64,000 nt of DNA from assembly GCF_030268965.1 (NCBI RefSeq), contig NZ_BSSE01000022.1, positions 1-64,000 on the forward strand, given 5' to 3'. The notes under the pieces are model-generated. The model was not told where the DNA came from. It saw only the letters and a list, made by a program, of their open reading frames with translations, and did not search any database. This document shows, in pieces, positions 8,495 to 18,887 of the stretch (positions are counted from its first letter, which is position 1; each line of letters opens with the position of its first letter). The translations under genes were made by a program, and so were the position numbers. The stretch is from Microtetraspora sp. NBRC 16547. GTDB lineage: Bacteria > Actinomycetota > Actinomycetes > Streptosporangiales > Streptosporangiaceae.

Positions 8495-9135
8495 GGACGG
8501 CCGCCGTGGGCCGCGGCGATCCGGCCCACGCAGGCGGCGAAACGGGTTCCGGGGGCGAGGGCGGCGACCGCGGCGGCGTCCTCGGCGGTGTCCACGTCCC
8601 GCAGGAGCGGCAACTCGGCCACCCGCAGTCCGGCCTCGCGCAGCCGCCGCAGCTGGGCGGCACCCGTGTCCGGCCTGGAGACGGGGACACCGCGCACCAG
8701 GTCCGGGTCGGGCGCGCGCAGGCCGAGCGCCCAGAACCCACCGTCCACGGCAGGGCCGAACCACGCGTCGACGCCGTCCCACTCGACGGCGAGCAGCTCG
8801 GGCGCCACCTGCGGGGTGTCCATGCCGATCAGCAGCGCCGGCCCCCGCACCGCGGCGAACGCCGCGGCCAGCCGTTCGTCGAGCCCGCCTCCACCCTGCG
8901 GGATCACCTCGAAGCCGTCCGGCAGCCACGGCCCGGCCCGGCCCTCCAGCACCAGGACGCGGCGGCACGCGGGAGCCGCGAGCGCCGCCGCCAGCGTGTC
9001 GGACAGCGCCGCCGCGGCCAGCATCGCGGCCTGCTCGAAGGTGTACGGCGGCACCAGCCGGGTCTTGACCCTGCCGGGCAGCGGCTCCTTGGCGATGACC
9101 AGCAAGGTCGTCCGGGCACCGCCGCCTGTCCTCAC
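8491..9135 (-). CDS. DUF2064 / TIGR04282-type glycosyltransferase
   Basis: Cytoplasmic nucleotidyl/glycosyl-transferase-fold protein of 214 residues. The family is annotated as DUF2064 or as 'arsenosugar biosynthesis-associated glycosyltransferase'. Signature elements are LLVIAKEPLPGRVKTRL near the N-terminus, LLIGMDTPQV in the middle and GPAVDGGFWALGL, then LRDVDTAEDAAAVA at the C-terminus. It overlaps its neighbours by 4 bases on both sides, so it sits tightly between a GT2 and a membrane glycosyltransferase. In actinomycetes such proteins often accompany a GT2 and a molybdopterin oxidoreductase; that statement is from memory. Arsenic chemistry is not indicated by anything else here. Confidence 0.85.
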   Translation of the reverse strand: MRTGGGARTTLLVIAKEPLPGRVKTRLVPPYTFEQAAMLAAAALSDTLAAALAAPACRRVLVLEGRAGPWLPDGFEVIPQGGGGLDERLAAAFAAVRGPALLIGMDTPQVAPELLAVEWDGVDAWFGPAVDGGFWALGLRAPDPDLVRGVPVSRPDTGAAQLRRLREAGLRVAELPLLRDVDTAEDAAAVAALAPGTRFAACVGRIAAAHGGRP

Positions 9136-9782
9136 CGCGCGAGCACCTTGCGCATGTCACGCACGGCCTGCCAGTAGCCGCGCGGCGTCCCGGTGACCTT
9201 CGAGCGGCCGATGCGCGGACGGTAGTCCACCTCGGCCTCGCTCACCCGCCAGCCGGCCTCCGCGGCGCGCAGCAGCATCTCCAGTGCGTAACCGCACCGC
9301 TGATCGGCCAGGTTCAGAGCGAGAAGATCCGCGCGCCGGGCCGCCCGCATCGGCCCGAGGTCGTGGACGCGCACACCCGTGCGGCGCCGTACGCGCCGGG
9401 CGAGCTCCCGGTTGGCGAGCCGCGCGGGCAGCGGCCAGACGCCCCTGGCGACGGGCCGCCGGCGTCCGAGCACCAGATCGGCGTCGCCGCGCAGGACCGG
9501 CCCGGCGACGAGAGGAAGCTGCTGGGGGTCCAGGGAGGCGTCGCAGTCGCAGAAGCACACCACCTCCGCGGTGGCCGCGCGCAGGCCCCGGTGGCAGGCC
9601 GCGCCGAAGCCGCGCCTGGGCTCGGTCACGACGACGGCGCCGAGCGACCGGGCGATCTCCGCCGAGCCGTCCGCCGAACCGTTGTCCACCACGATCGCAC
9701 GGAAGCCGGGCGGGACGCGGCCGATCACCCAGGGCAGCGCCTCGGCCTCGTCCAGACAGGGCAGGATCACGTCCACGCTCAT
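9132..9782 (-). CDS. Family 2 glycosyltransferase (dolichyl-phosphate mannosyltransferase-like)
   Basis: GT-A fold glycosyltransferase of 216 residues. The N-terminal strand VDVILPCLDEAEALPWVI, the VVDNGSADGSAEIA motif and the metal-binding CFCDCDASL region are typical of GT2 enzymes that load polyprenyl phosphate. The C-terminal PRIGRSKVTGTPRGYWQAV matches the DPM1-like ending. I chose the ATG at 9782 because it lies directly before the first beta strand; an upstream start at 9815 in frame would add eleven unlikely residues. No membrane helices are seen. It heads a three-gene leftward operon with 4-base overlaps and may supply a lipid-linked sugar to the polytopic enzyme downstream. Confidence 0.85.
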   Translation of the reverse strand: MSVDVILPCLDEAEALPWVIGRVPPGFRAIVVDNGSADGSAEIARSLGAVVVTEPRRGFGAACHRGLRAATAEVVCFCDCDASLDPQQLPLVAGPVLRGDADLVLGRRRPVARGVWPLPARLANRELARRVRRRTGVRVHDLGPMRAARRADLLALNLADQRCGYALEMLLRAAEAGWRVSEAEVDYRPRIGRSKVTGTPRGYWQAVRDMRKVLAR

Positions 9783-9861
9783 CCACTCACTGTAAGCAAT
9801 CAGCCGATCACCCATCGCCGCCGCCCGATGCGCTTCGGACGGGGCACCGCCAGGCAGCGGA

Positions 9862-9894
9862 AAGGCCTGATCACTCAGAAAGTGATCAGGCCTT
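9862..9894 (-). terminator. Intrinsic terminator-like hairpin after the ROK gene
   Basis: A perfect 14-bp inverted repeat (9862-9875 with 9881-9894) around a 5-base loop lies between the end of the ROK repressor and the start of the GT2 operon. The flanking A/T pairs give a short U-rich tail on the minus strand. Confidence 0.8.
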
Positions 9895-9932
9895 CGACCT
9901 GCGGAAGCGGGTGGCGGAGTACAGGTGGCGGG

Positions 9933-11096
9933 TTACGGGGTGCGCGTCCCGTCGATCGCCTCGGCGGACAGGACGCGGTCGATGACCATGAGGGCGCAGC
10001 CGGTGATGCCCGCCCCGGGACCGAGCCGGCTGCGCTCGATGCGCAGGCTGCGGGTGGCGAGCTGGGTGGACCGCTGGTAGACGATCTCGCGGACGCCCGA
10101 CACGAGCGGCTGGAACATCTCCGCCACGTCGCCGCCGAGCACGACCACGGCCGGGTTGAGCAGGTTCACCGCGGTGGCGATCACCTCGCCGAGCCTGCGC
10201 CCCGCCTGCCGCACGACGGCCATGGTCTCCGCGTCACCCGCGCGGACCAGGTCGGTCACGTCGGCGAGCGACGTCACGTCGCGGCCCTTTTCGCGCAGGT
10301 CGCGCAGGATGGCGGTGCCGCTGGCCACCGAGTCGACGCAGTCGACGTTGCCGCAGCGGCAGAGCACTCCCCCGCCGTCCCTGACCGGGATGTGGCCGAT
10401 CTCCCCCGCCGCACCGAGCGCGCCGCGCAGGATGCCGCCGCCAGAGATCACCCCGGCGCCGATGCGGGTGGAGACCTTCACGAACAGCAGGTCGTCGAGC
10501 TCCGAGGCGTACGCCATCCGGTGCTCGCCCATGGCGATGACGTTCACGTCGTTGTCGACCAGCACGGGGACGGGGAACCGGCTCGCGATGATCGGTGGGA
10601 TCACCACACCGGTCCAGCTCGCCATGACGCGGGCGCTCTCCGTGCGGCCGGCGGCGAACTCCACGGTGGCCGGGACGCCCAGGCCGACGCCCACGACGTC
10701 GTCTCCGCCGCCTCTGCCGTCCAGCAGCCTCTCCCAGGTGTCCATCACCAGGGGAAGGACCACGTCGGGTCCCTCCTCGACGTCGATCTCGACGTCGGTG
10801 CGCGCCAGCGCCTCCCCCGCCAGGTCGCAGATCGCGATCTGGGTGCGACTCGCGCCGAGCGAGGCGACCAGGACGACGCCCCCGGCGGCGTTGAAGCGCA
10901 GCCGGACGGGCGGCCTGCCGCCGGTGGACGGCCCTTCGGCGTCCTCGACGACGAGGCCGCGTTGCAGCAGTTCAGCGACCCGGTGCGCCACCGCGGGACG
11001 GGACAGCCCGGTCACGCGGCCGATCTCGGCACGGGTCACCGCCTCCCCGCTCCGGACGAGCTGGAGGACTTCACCGGTAGTAGCAAGTCGTGACAT
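9933..11096 (-). CDS. ROK family transcriptional repressor
   Basis: Sugar-responsive regulator of 387 residues. An N-terminal MarR-like winged helix (about 5-60; TRAEIGRVTGLSRPAVAHRV) is followed by a sugar-kinase-like ROK domain. The ROK zinc-site pattern is complete: H235 and the cysteines in CRCGNVDC (C246, C248, C253). The DNDVNV and GEIGHI motifs are present. The longer frame starts at 11132, but the ATG at 11096 begins the conserved winged helix. It is divergent from zwf-edd-glk-eda, so it most likely represses that Entner-Doudoroff operon and responds to glucose or a phosphorylated intermediate. This is inferred from gene order. Confidence 0.9.
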   Translation of the reverse strand: MSRLATTGEVLQLVRSGEAVTRAEIGRVTGLSRPAVAHRVAELLQRGLVVEDAEGPSTGGRPPVRLRFNAAGGVVLVASLGASRTQIAICDLAGEALARTDVEIDVEEGPDVVLPLVMDTWERLLDGRGGGDDVVGVGLGVPATVEFAAGRTESARVMASWTGVVIPPIIASRFPVPVLVDNDVNVIAMGEHRMAYASELDDLLFVKVSTRIGAGVISGGGILRGALGAAGEIGHIPVRDGGGVLCRCGNVDCVDSVASGTAILRDLREKGRDVTSLADVTDLVRAGDAETMAVVRQAGRRLGEVIATAVNLLNPAVVVLGGDVAEMFQPLVSGVREIVYQRSTQLATRSLRIERSRLGPGAGITGCALMVIDRVLSAEAIDGTRTP

Positions 11097-11116
11097 CGTG
11101 CAAAAGTGAAGCACAG

Positions 11117-11142
11117 ATAAGTACCGAAGCACAACGACTTAT
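11117..11142. promoter_or_regulatory. Candidate operator between the ROK gene and zwf
   Basis: An inverted repeat ATAAGT-N14-ACTTAT occupies 11117-11142, with two direct copies of GAAGCACA at 11108-11115 and 11126-11133. It overlaps the leader of the ROK gene in the divergent intergenic region, a natural place for autoregulation and control of zwf. No binding site is known for this repressor, so this is a structural candidate only. Confidence 0.4.
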
Positions 11143-11165
11143 TCATCTCACGTTACAAAACTCGG

Positions 11166-11195
11166 TTGATGTCGTGCCGAACTTCCGGCTACTGT
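11166..11195 (+). promoter_or_regulatory. Possible promoter of the zwf-edd-glk-eda operon
   Basis: TTGATG (11166-11171) and TACTGT (11190-11195), separated by 18 bases, resemble -35 and -10 boxes of a housekeeping-sigma promoter. Transcription would begin about 35 bases before the zwf start codon. Confidence 0.35.
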
Positions 11196-11238
11196 CCCAC
11201 TTGTCCCCGTTTAGTCCCCGCAGGAGCAACAGCCCCAG

Positions 11239-12839
11239 ATGTCTGTGTCCCCCCGCAATCCCCTGCCGGCATCGGAGATCGCCGCGCCCGAGGGCGATCT
11301 CGCGCCATCGTCCGTGACCTGCCCGCTCACCGGCGACGTACGGCCGGCCTCCGTCGGCGCCGGTCCGGCCGCCACGCCCGAGCGACACGCGGCCGACCTG
11401 CTCGTGTTCGGCGGCACCGGCGACCTGTCCATGCGGAAGCTCATCCCCGCCCTCTACCACTGCGACCGTGACGGCCGGCTGGCCGAAGGGACGCGGATCA
11501 TCGCCATGTCGCGCGGCGGCCTCACCGACGCCGACTTCCGCGGGAAGGTCGACGCCGAGGCGCGCCCTGCCCTGCACGAGGACGACGACGAGGGCTGGCA
11601 GCGGTTCCTGCGCAGGCTGCACCACGTGTCGATCGACGTCGGCGGCTCCGACCGGAGCGGGTGGGGCGCGCTGACCCGGCTGCTCGCCGGATACGAGGAC
11701 CGCGACCGCGTCTTCTACCTGGCCAGCCCGCCGATGACGTTCGGCCCGTTCTGCCGGGAGGCCCACGCGGCCGGGCTGGTCACGCCGCGGTCCCGGGTCG
11801 TCCTGGAGAAGCCGCTCGGCCGCGACCTGGTCAGCGCCCAGGCGATCAACGACGAGGTCGGCGCCATCTTCGACGAGCGGCAGATCTTCCGGATCGACCA
11901 CTACCTCGGCAAGGAGACGGTCCAGAACCTCCTCGTGCTCCGGTTCGCCAACGCCTTCCTCGAACCGGTCTGGAACTCGCTCTGGATCGACCACGTCCAG
12001 ATCACCGTCGCCGAGACCGTGGGCACGCCGGGCCGCCGGGGCTACTACGACCACGCGGGCGCGCTGCGCGACATGGTGCAGAACCACCTGCTCCAGCTTC
12101 TCTGCCTGGTCGCGATGGAGCCGCCGTCCCGCAACGACCGCGAGTCCATCCGCGACGAGAAGGTGAAGGTGCTGCAGTCGCTGCGCCCGATCGTCGGCTC
12201 CGAGGTGGACCGCTTCGCCGTGCGCGGCCAGTACACGGCGGGCGACGGTCCTGATGGCCGGGTCCCCGGCTACCTGGACGAGCCCGCCGGCACCCCGCCC
12301 ACGGAGATCTCGCACCGGGTTGAGACGTACGCGGCGATCCGCGCGGAGGTGAAGAACTGGCGCTGGGCCGGCGTGCCGTTCTACCTGCGCACCGGGAAGC
12401 GGATGCCGAGCCGGCGCTCGGAGATCGTGATCCAGTTCAAGGACGTCCCGCACGCGATCTTCCCGGGCGCCGCGCCGAACCGGCTCGTCCTGCGGCTCCA
12501 GCCCAGCGAGGGCATCCACCTGCTCCTCATGGCCAAGGAGCCGGGCGCGGGCGAGGTCACCCTCCGCCCGGTGCCGCTCAGCCTGAGTTTCGCCGAGACG
12601 TTCCAGAGCCGGGTGCCCGACGCGTACGAGCGGCTCCTCATGGACGTGCTGGCCGGCAACCCGACCCTGTTCATGCGGCGCGACGAGGTCGAGGCCGCCT
12701 GGCGGTGGATCGACCCGATCATCGAGAACTGGGAGGGCTCCGAGGCCCTGCCCGAGCCGTACCCCGCGGGAACGGCCGGTCCGGCCGCCGCCCGCGAACT
12801 ACTGGCCCGCAGCGGCCGGACCTGGCACGAGGAGGAGCT

Positions 12840-12843
<4 letters not shown>
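11239..12843 (+). CDS. zwf: Glucose-6-phosphate 1-dehydrogenase
   Basis: Oxidises glucose 6-phosphate to 6-phosphogluconolactone with NAD(P)+, feeding the Entner-Doudoroff and pentose-phosphate routes. The nucleotide-binding motif GGTGDLS is at 58-64 and the catalytic signature RIDHYLGKE at 218-226; [13 protein letters not shown] near residue 380 is also conserved. At 534 residues it is slightly long because of a roughly 50-residue N-terminal extension rich in Pro and Ser before the Rossmann fold. The start is ATG at 11239, with AGGAG about 13 bases upstream; a shorter start within the extension cannot be excluded. First gene of the operon, with a 4-base GTGA overlap to edd. No 6-phosphogluconolactonase gene is in the operon. 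Confidence 0.95.
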
Positions 12844-14695
<1,852 letters not shown>

Positions 14696-14699
<4 letters not shown>

Positions 14700-15769
14700 C
14701 GCCCCTGACGGCGCCCATGACAGCGCCCCTGACAGCGCCGTCGACCGCACCAGTGACGACGTCATCGCCGGCGCCGGTGACATCACCCTTGCCGGCATCG
14801 TTGACGTCACCGTGGCTGGTCGGCGATGTCGGCGGCACCAACGCGCGGTTCGGCCTGGTCACCCGGCCTGGAGACAGCCCCGAATCGGTCGCCGTACTGC
14901 AAGTCTCACAGCATCAGGGCCTGCCGGATGCCGTAGCCGCCTATCTCGACCGGCATGGGGGCGGAGTGCGGCCGGAGGCCGCGTGCCTGGCGGTCGCCGG
15001 GCCCGTGCAGGACGACCGGTACCAGCTGACCAACGCGGACTGGTCGGGCTCGGTGTCCGAGCTGGACATCCCGTACGTCGAGTTGCTCAACGACTTCGAG
15101 GCGCTCGCGGTCTCGCTGCCGCACCTGGCCGGGGACGATCTCCTGTCCCTCGGCGGGCCGGACCCGTTGGACGGCAGGGTGCGCAAGGTCCGGGCGGTGC
15201 TGGGACCCGGCACCGGGCTCGGGGTCGCGGGTCTGGTCCCCGCCGGGTCCGGGTGGATCGCGGTGCCCGGTGAGGGCGGCCACGTGGCGGTCCCGGCCGT
15301 CTCCGATCTGGAGATCGAGATCGTGCGGGCGCTGCGCGCCGACGGCCTGCCGTACGTGGACGCCGAGCATCTCCTGTCCGGCACCGGGCTGCCCCGGCTC
15401 CATCGCGGCCTGGCGCTGGTGCGCGACGCCGCGCCCGAGCCGATGACGGCGTCCGAGATCGTCGCGTCCGACGACCCGCTCGCGGTGGAGACCGTCGAGG
15501 TGTTCCTCGCCTTGCTGGGCGGGTTCGCCGGGAACGTGGCCCTGACCCTGGGGGCGCGGGGCGGGGTCTATCTCGGCGGCGGCGTGCTGCCGCGGATCTC
15601 CGGCCGCGCCCGCGAGAGCGCGTTCCGCGCGCGGTTCGAGATGACGGCTCCGGCGCTGTCCGGCTACATCGCCGGCATCGCCACGTCGCTGATCGTCGCG
15701 GAGCAACCCGCCCTGACCGGTGCTGCCGCCTGGCTCACCCAGAGGGCCAGTAATGTTGACCAGGTATGA
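14696..15769 (+). CDS. glk: Glucokinase (Glk/PF02685 type)
   Basis: Phosphorylates glucose with ATP, supplying glucose 6-phosphate to zwf. The phosphate-1 motif [13 protein letters not shown] (about 41-53) and [15 protein letters not shown] and LSGTGL elements place it in the proteobacterial-type glucokinase family, not the ROK glucokinases more usual in actinomycetes. It has 357 residues, about 40 more than expected. The excess is an N-terminal low-complexity tract made of repeated T-A-P and T-S-P units encoded by tandem GC-rich repeats. The GTG at 14696 overlaps the edd stop, but an internal start nearer the kinase domain is possible. Cytoplasmic; co-transcribed with zwf, edd and eda. Confidence 0.92.
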
Positions 15770-15812
15770 CCAAGTATCGGCGCGAACGTTACCGTCGCGC
15801 CTGGAGGAATCT

Positions 15813-16424
15813 ATGAGTCTGCTGGACCTTGCGCCCGTCGTCCCGGTCGTCGTCATCGACGACGCCGAGGCCGCGGTGCCGCTGGCCCGCGCGCTCGTCG
15901 CGGGTGGCCTTCCGGTCATCGAGGTCACCCTGCGCACGGATGCCGCCCTCGACGCCATCAGGCGGATCGCGGACGAGGTCCCCGACGCCGTGGTCGGCGC
16001 GGGCACGATCCGCTCCGCGTCCGATGTCGCGGCGGCCGTCGCGGCCGGCTCGCGGTTCCTCGTCTCTCCCGGCACCACGCCGTCCCTCGTGGACGCCCTG
16101 CTGGACGGCGGCGTGCCGTTCCTGCCCGGCGTGGCGACCGCGTCGGAGGCCATGGCGCTGCGCGAGCGCGGCGTCACCGAGATGAAGTTCTTCCCGGCCG
16201 AGGCCGCGGGCGGAATCCCCTATCTGAAGGCGCTGTCCGGCCCGCTCCCCGACGTGCGGTTCTGTCCCACCGGTGGGATCAAGCTCGCGACCGCCCCCGG
16301 CTATCTCGCGCTGCCGAACGTCGGGTGCGTCGGCGGCACCTGGCTGACCCCGGCCGACACGCTGGCCGCCGGAGACTACGCCCGCGTCGAGAAGCTCGCC
16401 CTGGAAGCGTCCTCCCTGCGCTGA
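15813..16424 (+). CDS. eda: 2-dehydro-3-deoxyphosphogluconate (KDPG) aldolase
   Basis: Cleaves KDPG to pyruvate and glyceraldehyde 3-phosphate, the last Entner-Doudoroff reaction. The 203-residue class I aldolase shows the substrate-binding VIEVTLRT motif (E37, R41) and the Schiff-base lysine K125 in MKFFPAE, followed by FCPTGGI. The ATG at 15813 follows GGAGGAA at 15803-15809. It begins 43 bases after glk and is the last gene of the operon; a strong terminator lies at 16520-16568. The four genes carry glucose to triose phosphate plus pyruvate, apart from the lactonase step. Confidence 0.96.
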   Translation: MSLLDLAPVVPVVVIDDAEAAVPLARALVAGGLPVIEVTLRTDAALDAIRRIADEVPDAVVGAGTIRSASDVAAAVAAGSRFLVSPGTTPSLVDALLDGGVPFLPGVATASEAMALRERGVTEMKFFPAEAAGGIPYLKALSGPLPDVRFCPTGGIKLATAPGYLALPNVGCVGGTWLTPADTLAAGDYARVEKLALEASSLR

Positions 16425-16519
16425 TCGGCCCCCGACCTCGTCAGCCGAGCCATCCTCCCTCGGCGGAGCTGACGGCCATGTTCGTGACCGCAACCCGGTG
16501 ACCACGTTCATGGAAATCC

Positions 16520-16568
16520 GGGCTCGTGACCTCCTCACCCGTTGGTCACGAGCCCATTTTTCTGTTTT
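16520..16568 (+). terminator. Rho-independent terminator of the Entner-Doudoroff operon
   Basis: A 12-bp perfect stem (16520-16531 with 16544-16555) is followed by a T-rich tract at 16557-16568. It stands about 95 bases after the eda stop. Confidence 0.9.
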
Positions 16569-16700
16569 TGCAAGGGCAAACCGGGCGGGGCGCAAATCCG
16601 CGCTCGAGAGATTTTAATAAACGCTGCTTGAACACCAAATTCACGACCTTGAAGATGGTGGACGGCACAACCAGCAGCCATCGAAGACAAGGAGACAACG

Positions 16701-16931
16701 ATGGCGCGAATCACGCGCAAGCACTCCGTTTACCTGCTCGGCGCCACATCCCTGGCCGCCGCGGCGCTCGCGATCTCGGGCGTCCCGGCGGCCTCGGCGG
16801 CGGTGACGTCGCCGGGGCCGCACGTCGCGGCCGCGCCGGCGCAGGCACCGGTCGCCGCGCGCAAGCACGGGAAGCACCGCCACAAGCACCACCACCACAA
16901 GATCGCGTCGCCCACGTCGGGCACGAAGTGA
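16701..16931 (+). CDS. Small secreted His/Lys-rich peptide
   Basis: A 76-residue protein with a clear Sec signal peptide: basic N-terminus MARITRKHS, a hydrophobic core, and probable cleavage after ASA near residue 33. The predicted mature part (about 43 residues) is Ala/Pro-rich and ends in a block of alternating basic residues (KHGKHRHKHHHHK, about 54-66) and a short Ser/Thr tail. The ATG is preceded by AAGGAG with good spacing. A terminator follows at 17033-17073, so it is a stand-alone transcript. The His cluster could bind transition metals, heparin-like polymers or nucleic acid; no function is known to me. Confidence 0.75.
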   Translation: MARITRKHSVYLLGATSLAAAALAISGVPAASAAVTSPGPHVAAAPAQAPVAARKHGKHRHKHHHHKIASPTSGTK

Positions 16932-17032
16932 CGCGACTCGCTCCGGCACCGGGCGAGCGAATTCACCGGTGATACGCGCTTCCCGGCTCGGGTGAACGTC
17001 GCTTCCCTGACCGAGATGCGCAACTGAGCAAG

Positions 17033-17073
17033 AAATGCCCCTGTCGCCCAGAAAAGACGACAGGGGCATTTTT
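17033..17073 (+). terminator. Rho-independent terminator after the His-rich peptide gene
   Basis: AAATGCCCCTGTCG (17033-17046) pairs perfectly with 17058-17071 around an 11-base loop, followed by a short T-run. The symmetric A/T ends could also stop transcripts from the right. Confidence 0.88.
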
Positions 17074-17215
17074 GCTGCCTTGATTGAATGATTAATCGAC
17101 TGTCGAGCGATTCGTCGATCGAGGCCGTAAGCATTCACGGCCTGCGCATTCCGGTGTTGCATGATCGCCGTGTGTGATCGCCTCAAGGCGTGAGCCGTTG
17201 CTGGTGGCGTTGGGA

Positions 17216-18703
17216 TCAGGCCGGTGCTGGGTCAGGTGGCATCCATGCGCGGCCGAGCAGGGCGTCACGGATGGCGGTCATGACGTCGGACCCGTGCTTG
17301 GCGGCGGTGGAGATGTAGCCGCGGATGGCATACCGATGCTCAGTGGTCCTCACCGAGCGAAGCCGGCCGGAGATCTTCTGCTGGGTCTTGGCCGGGCGGA
17401 CATCGCGTTCGCCCTGGTTGTTGGTGGGGGGAACCTGCAGGTCGTGAGCGAAGCGCAGCACGTCGTCTTCGCGGTCACGCAGCACCTCCAGCAGGACGCG
17501 GCCGATCGGCTGGGTGATGGTCTTGGCAGGACCGGGGATGCGGCGGACCTCGGACAGGCCGATGCGGACGCCGTGCCGGAAGCTGTTGATCCACATGGCC
17601 TTGGTGCCGGGGGCGACCTGGTCCCGCCCCGCCCGCCGGGCGAGGTTGGCGGCGTGGATCAGCCCACGCAGCGCGGTCTGGATCTGGACAGGCCAGACGG
17701 CACCGGGATAGGTCTCGGCACAGTCTTCAAGGTCACGAAGCAGATGCGAGCAGCACAGCTGATGCTGATGCTCGCCGAGTTCGGGCGAGTCGTAGTTCTG
17801 GTACCGGTCGTGCACGATGACGCCGGTCAGGTCCGCGATGATGAACTTCTTGAAGGTGTCCAGGGTACGGTCGCCCAGCAGGTACCAGGTGTACAGCTGC
17901 GTGCAGGCGACCAGCAGGTACTTCTTGGTCTTCTTCGCGCCCACCCGGATCGGCGTCTCGTCGCAGCACACCACATGCGCCAGGGTGAGCAGAGTCCGGA
18001 TGCGCAGGTTGGCCTGCTCCACCGCGGTAGCGGCACGGGCGAGCATGCCGTGTACGAACCCTGGCGACGGCTCGGCACCGGTCAGTGAGGCGATCAGTTC
18101 GACGCAACGGTGAACCGGGATGGCGTGCGCGACCATCAGGTACACGCACCACGCCTGCAGGTTGATCCCGAGGCTGACCGGCGCTGCAGGCACACCCTGC
18201 GGGCGCGATGCGGCGTGCACCTTGCCACAGCCACAGGTCACCGTGTGCAGGTTGTGCTGGATCGTCGCGGCGGTCATCAGCGGCACCTCGACCTGCTGGT
18301 GGCGGGCTGTGACTCCCAGATCTGTGGCCTCGGCCAGGTCGGCGCCGCACTCGCATGTTCCGGCAGGGAAGTGGTCGACGGTGTCGTCCGGGGTGTCGGA
18401 CCAGGCCAACGTTGTTCCCGGCGCGCCGGGCTGCTTGCCTGGACGGCGCCTGCCGCCCCGGGCGGGCTTGTCCTTCGGCTGCGGCTTGCCCAGCTGATCG
18501 TCACCAGACGAGGGCATCCCCGAGTTTCCGCTGTTGCGCGAGATCAGCCGCTCCAATCGTGCGACCCGCTCACGCAACTCGGCGTTCTCTTTTTCCAGCC
18601 TCTCCAGCATCGCCACCCGCTCGGTCAGGCGGGCGTTCTCGGCCAGCAAGGCACGCGTGAGAGCGATCAGCTCTTCGCGAGACATCTCCTCCAGGCCCGA
18701 CAC
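17216..18703 (-). CDS. IS66 family transposase
   Basis: Full-length TnpC-type transposase of 495 residues. An N-terminal leucine-zipper coiled coil (about 5-55) precedes a zinc-finger-like segment with Cys pairs (FPAGTCECGADL and VTCGCGKVH). The DDE domain shows CCDETPIRVG (first Asp), VIVHDRYQNYD (second Asp) and LQVPPTNNQGERDVRPAK (the Glu region), and the C-terminal RYAIRGYISTAAKHG motif is typical. No IS66 accessory genes (tnpA, tnpB) adjoin it, as in the single-gene branch common in actinomycetes. I could not identify terminal inverted repeats or a target duplication around 17165-18775. Intact and possibly active. Confidence 0.92.
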   Translation of the reverse strand: MSGLEEMSREELIALTRALLAENARLTERVAMLERLEKENAELRERVARLERLISRNSGNSGMPSSGDDQLGKPQPKDKPARGGRRRPGKQPGAPGTTLAWSDTPDDTVDHFPAGTCECGADLAEATDLGVTARHQQVEVPLMTAATIQHNLHTVTCGCGKVHAASRPQGVPAAPVSLGINLQAWCVYLMVAHAIPVHRCVELIASLTGAEPSPGFVHGMLARAATAVEQANLRIRTLLTLAHVVCCDETPIRVGAKKTKKYLLVACTQLYTWYLLGDRTLDTFKKFIIADLTGVIVHDRYQNYDSPELGEHQHQLCCSHLLRDLEDCAETYPGAVWPVQIQTALRGLIHAANLARRAGRDQVAPGTKAMWINSFRHGVRIGLSEVRRIPGPAKTITQPIGRVLLEVLRDREDDVLRFAHDLQVPPTNNQGERDVRPAKTQQKISGRLRSVRTTEHRYAIRGYISTAAKHGSDVMTAIRDALLGRAWMPPDPAPA

Positions 18704-18887
18704 CGGATGATCTCACCACGACACCAAGGACTTGATCAAAGTGACGCAGCGTGAGAAGGGTGGGGCAGTCGTCACTTATCGCGCAGGAGATGAATGCTTA
18801 CTCGAGGCCCTGTTTCCCCGGCGATTTCCGGATATTCATGGTCCTGGCGGTTCCGCAGTCGCGCGCCGCCCCTCGGAGCCGTGCCGA

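Noticed and set aside
6215-9196. Long plus-strand open frame antisense to the oxidoreductase and glycosyltransferase genes
   Set aside because: Low-complexity Arg/Gly/Pro translation, no motifs; the minus strand carries clear protein families.
17165-18775. Terminal inverted repeats of the IS66 element
   Set aside because: No convincing matching ends or target duplication were found by eye, so no element boundaries are given.
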